A stretch of DNA of 64,000 nt from Cladosporium sp. IMV 00045 (lineage: Eukaryota; Ascomycota; Dothideomycetes; Cladosporiales; Cladosporiaceae), in assembly GCA_001931905.2 (NCBI GenBank), contig MSJI02000196.1:1-64000 (forward strand). Direction: 5' to 3'. The translations under genes and the position numbers were made by a program. This document shows positions 63,956 through 64,000 of the stretch, in pieces (within the stretch, counting starts at the first letter, position 1; each line of letters opens with the position of its first letter). The notes beneath the pieces were generated by a model. The model had not been told where the DNA came from and searched no databases. It saw nothing but the letters and a program-made list of their open reading frames with translations.

Positions 63956-64000
63956 TCATTTAGCGTACAGCATGCGCCTGTTCTCAAGATCGGTACGATC
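63956..64000 (-). CDS. MFS permease, last 14 codons (second copy, cut by window end)
   Basis: Reads DRTDLENRRMLYAK and a TGA stop at 63956-63958, matching the C-terminus of the permease at 42583, which has DLTDLENRRMLYAK. The rest lies beyond the window. Confidence 0.8.
   Translation of the reverse strand, partial: DRTDLENRRMLYAK

Larger units (their letters stand above)
57414..64000. repeat. segmental copy B2 (homologous to 35851-42629)
   Basis: Same order and orientation as B1. Amidase products differ at about 25 of 450 residues by eye (roughly 94-95% identity). The copy continues past the window. Confidence 0.92.

Overview
This is a window of nuclear DNA from a filamentous ascomycete, probably a melanised Dothideomycete of the Capnodiales/Teratosphaeriaceae kind. 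I judge this from the short 48-72 bp GT..AG introns, the gene families (Dal5-like permease, Zn2Cys6 regulator, GPI-anchored repeat protein, NACHT proteins), a dispersed 5S rRNA gene and a stretch with a repeat-induced point mutation (RIP) signature. The exact species is not determinable by eye.

Layout. 1-20 kb holds ordinary housekeeping genes: the end of an FNR-like oxidoreductase; a rhodanese+USP deubiquitinase (Doa4/Ubp4 type) head-to-head with the ESCRT-0 subunit Vps27; a dynamin-family GTPase; a GMPPA-like mannose-1-phosphate guanylyltransferase; proteasome subunit Rpn7; and the mRNA cap methyltransferase Abd1. Between GMPPA and Rpn7 lies an array of twelve 65-bp elements, each bounded by a CTCGAG palindrome. 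21-36 kb holds a GPI-anchored cell-wall protein, a NACHT (NLR-like) gene and alanine aminotransferase, and this block is present twice. 37.5-42 kb carries an amidase and a HIRAN-SNF2-RING (Rad5/HLTF) ATPase. 42.5-56.7 kb is an accessory stretch: Dal5-like permease, beta-glucuronidase, an HhH protein, mitochondrial bL33m, a 5S rRNA gene, anhydro-N-acetylmuramic acid kinase, a sugar porter and a Zn2Cys6 regulator. It ends in RIP-degraded DNA. 57.4-64 kb repeats the 35.85-42.6 kb block.

Two runs of exactly 20 N (28846-28865 and 57394-57413) cut the window into three contigs. Contig 1 stops inside the aminotransferase at a point matching 35093. Contig 3 restarts inside the same gene at a point matching 35851. 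The whole middle contig is a diverged homologue of the ends of both. The simplest reading is that contigs 1 and 3 are one haplotype or subgenome, and contig 2 is the other, scaffolded into the gap between them. A real tandem duplication is the alternative. The damage to duplicated genes is unequal: the NACHT gene is broken in both copies by different lesions, and the Rad5-like gene is intact at 39-42 kb but has five lesions at 60.5-63.4 kb. The amidase is intact in both.

Functional links worth noting are the deubiquitinase/Vps27 divergent pair (both act in multivesicular-body sorting) and the kinase, sugar porter and Zn2Cys6 regulator next to a beta-glucuronidase. The latter look like a sugar-scavenging neighbourhood with two bacterial-type enzymes.
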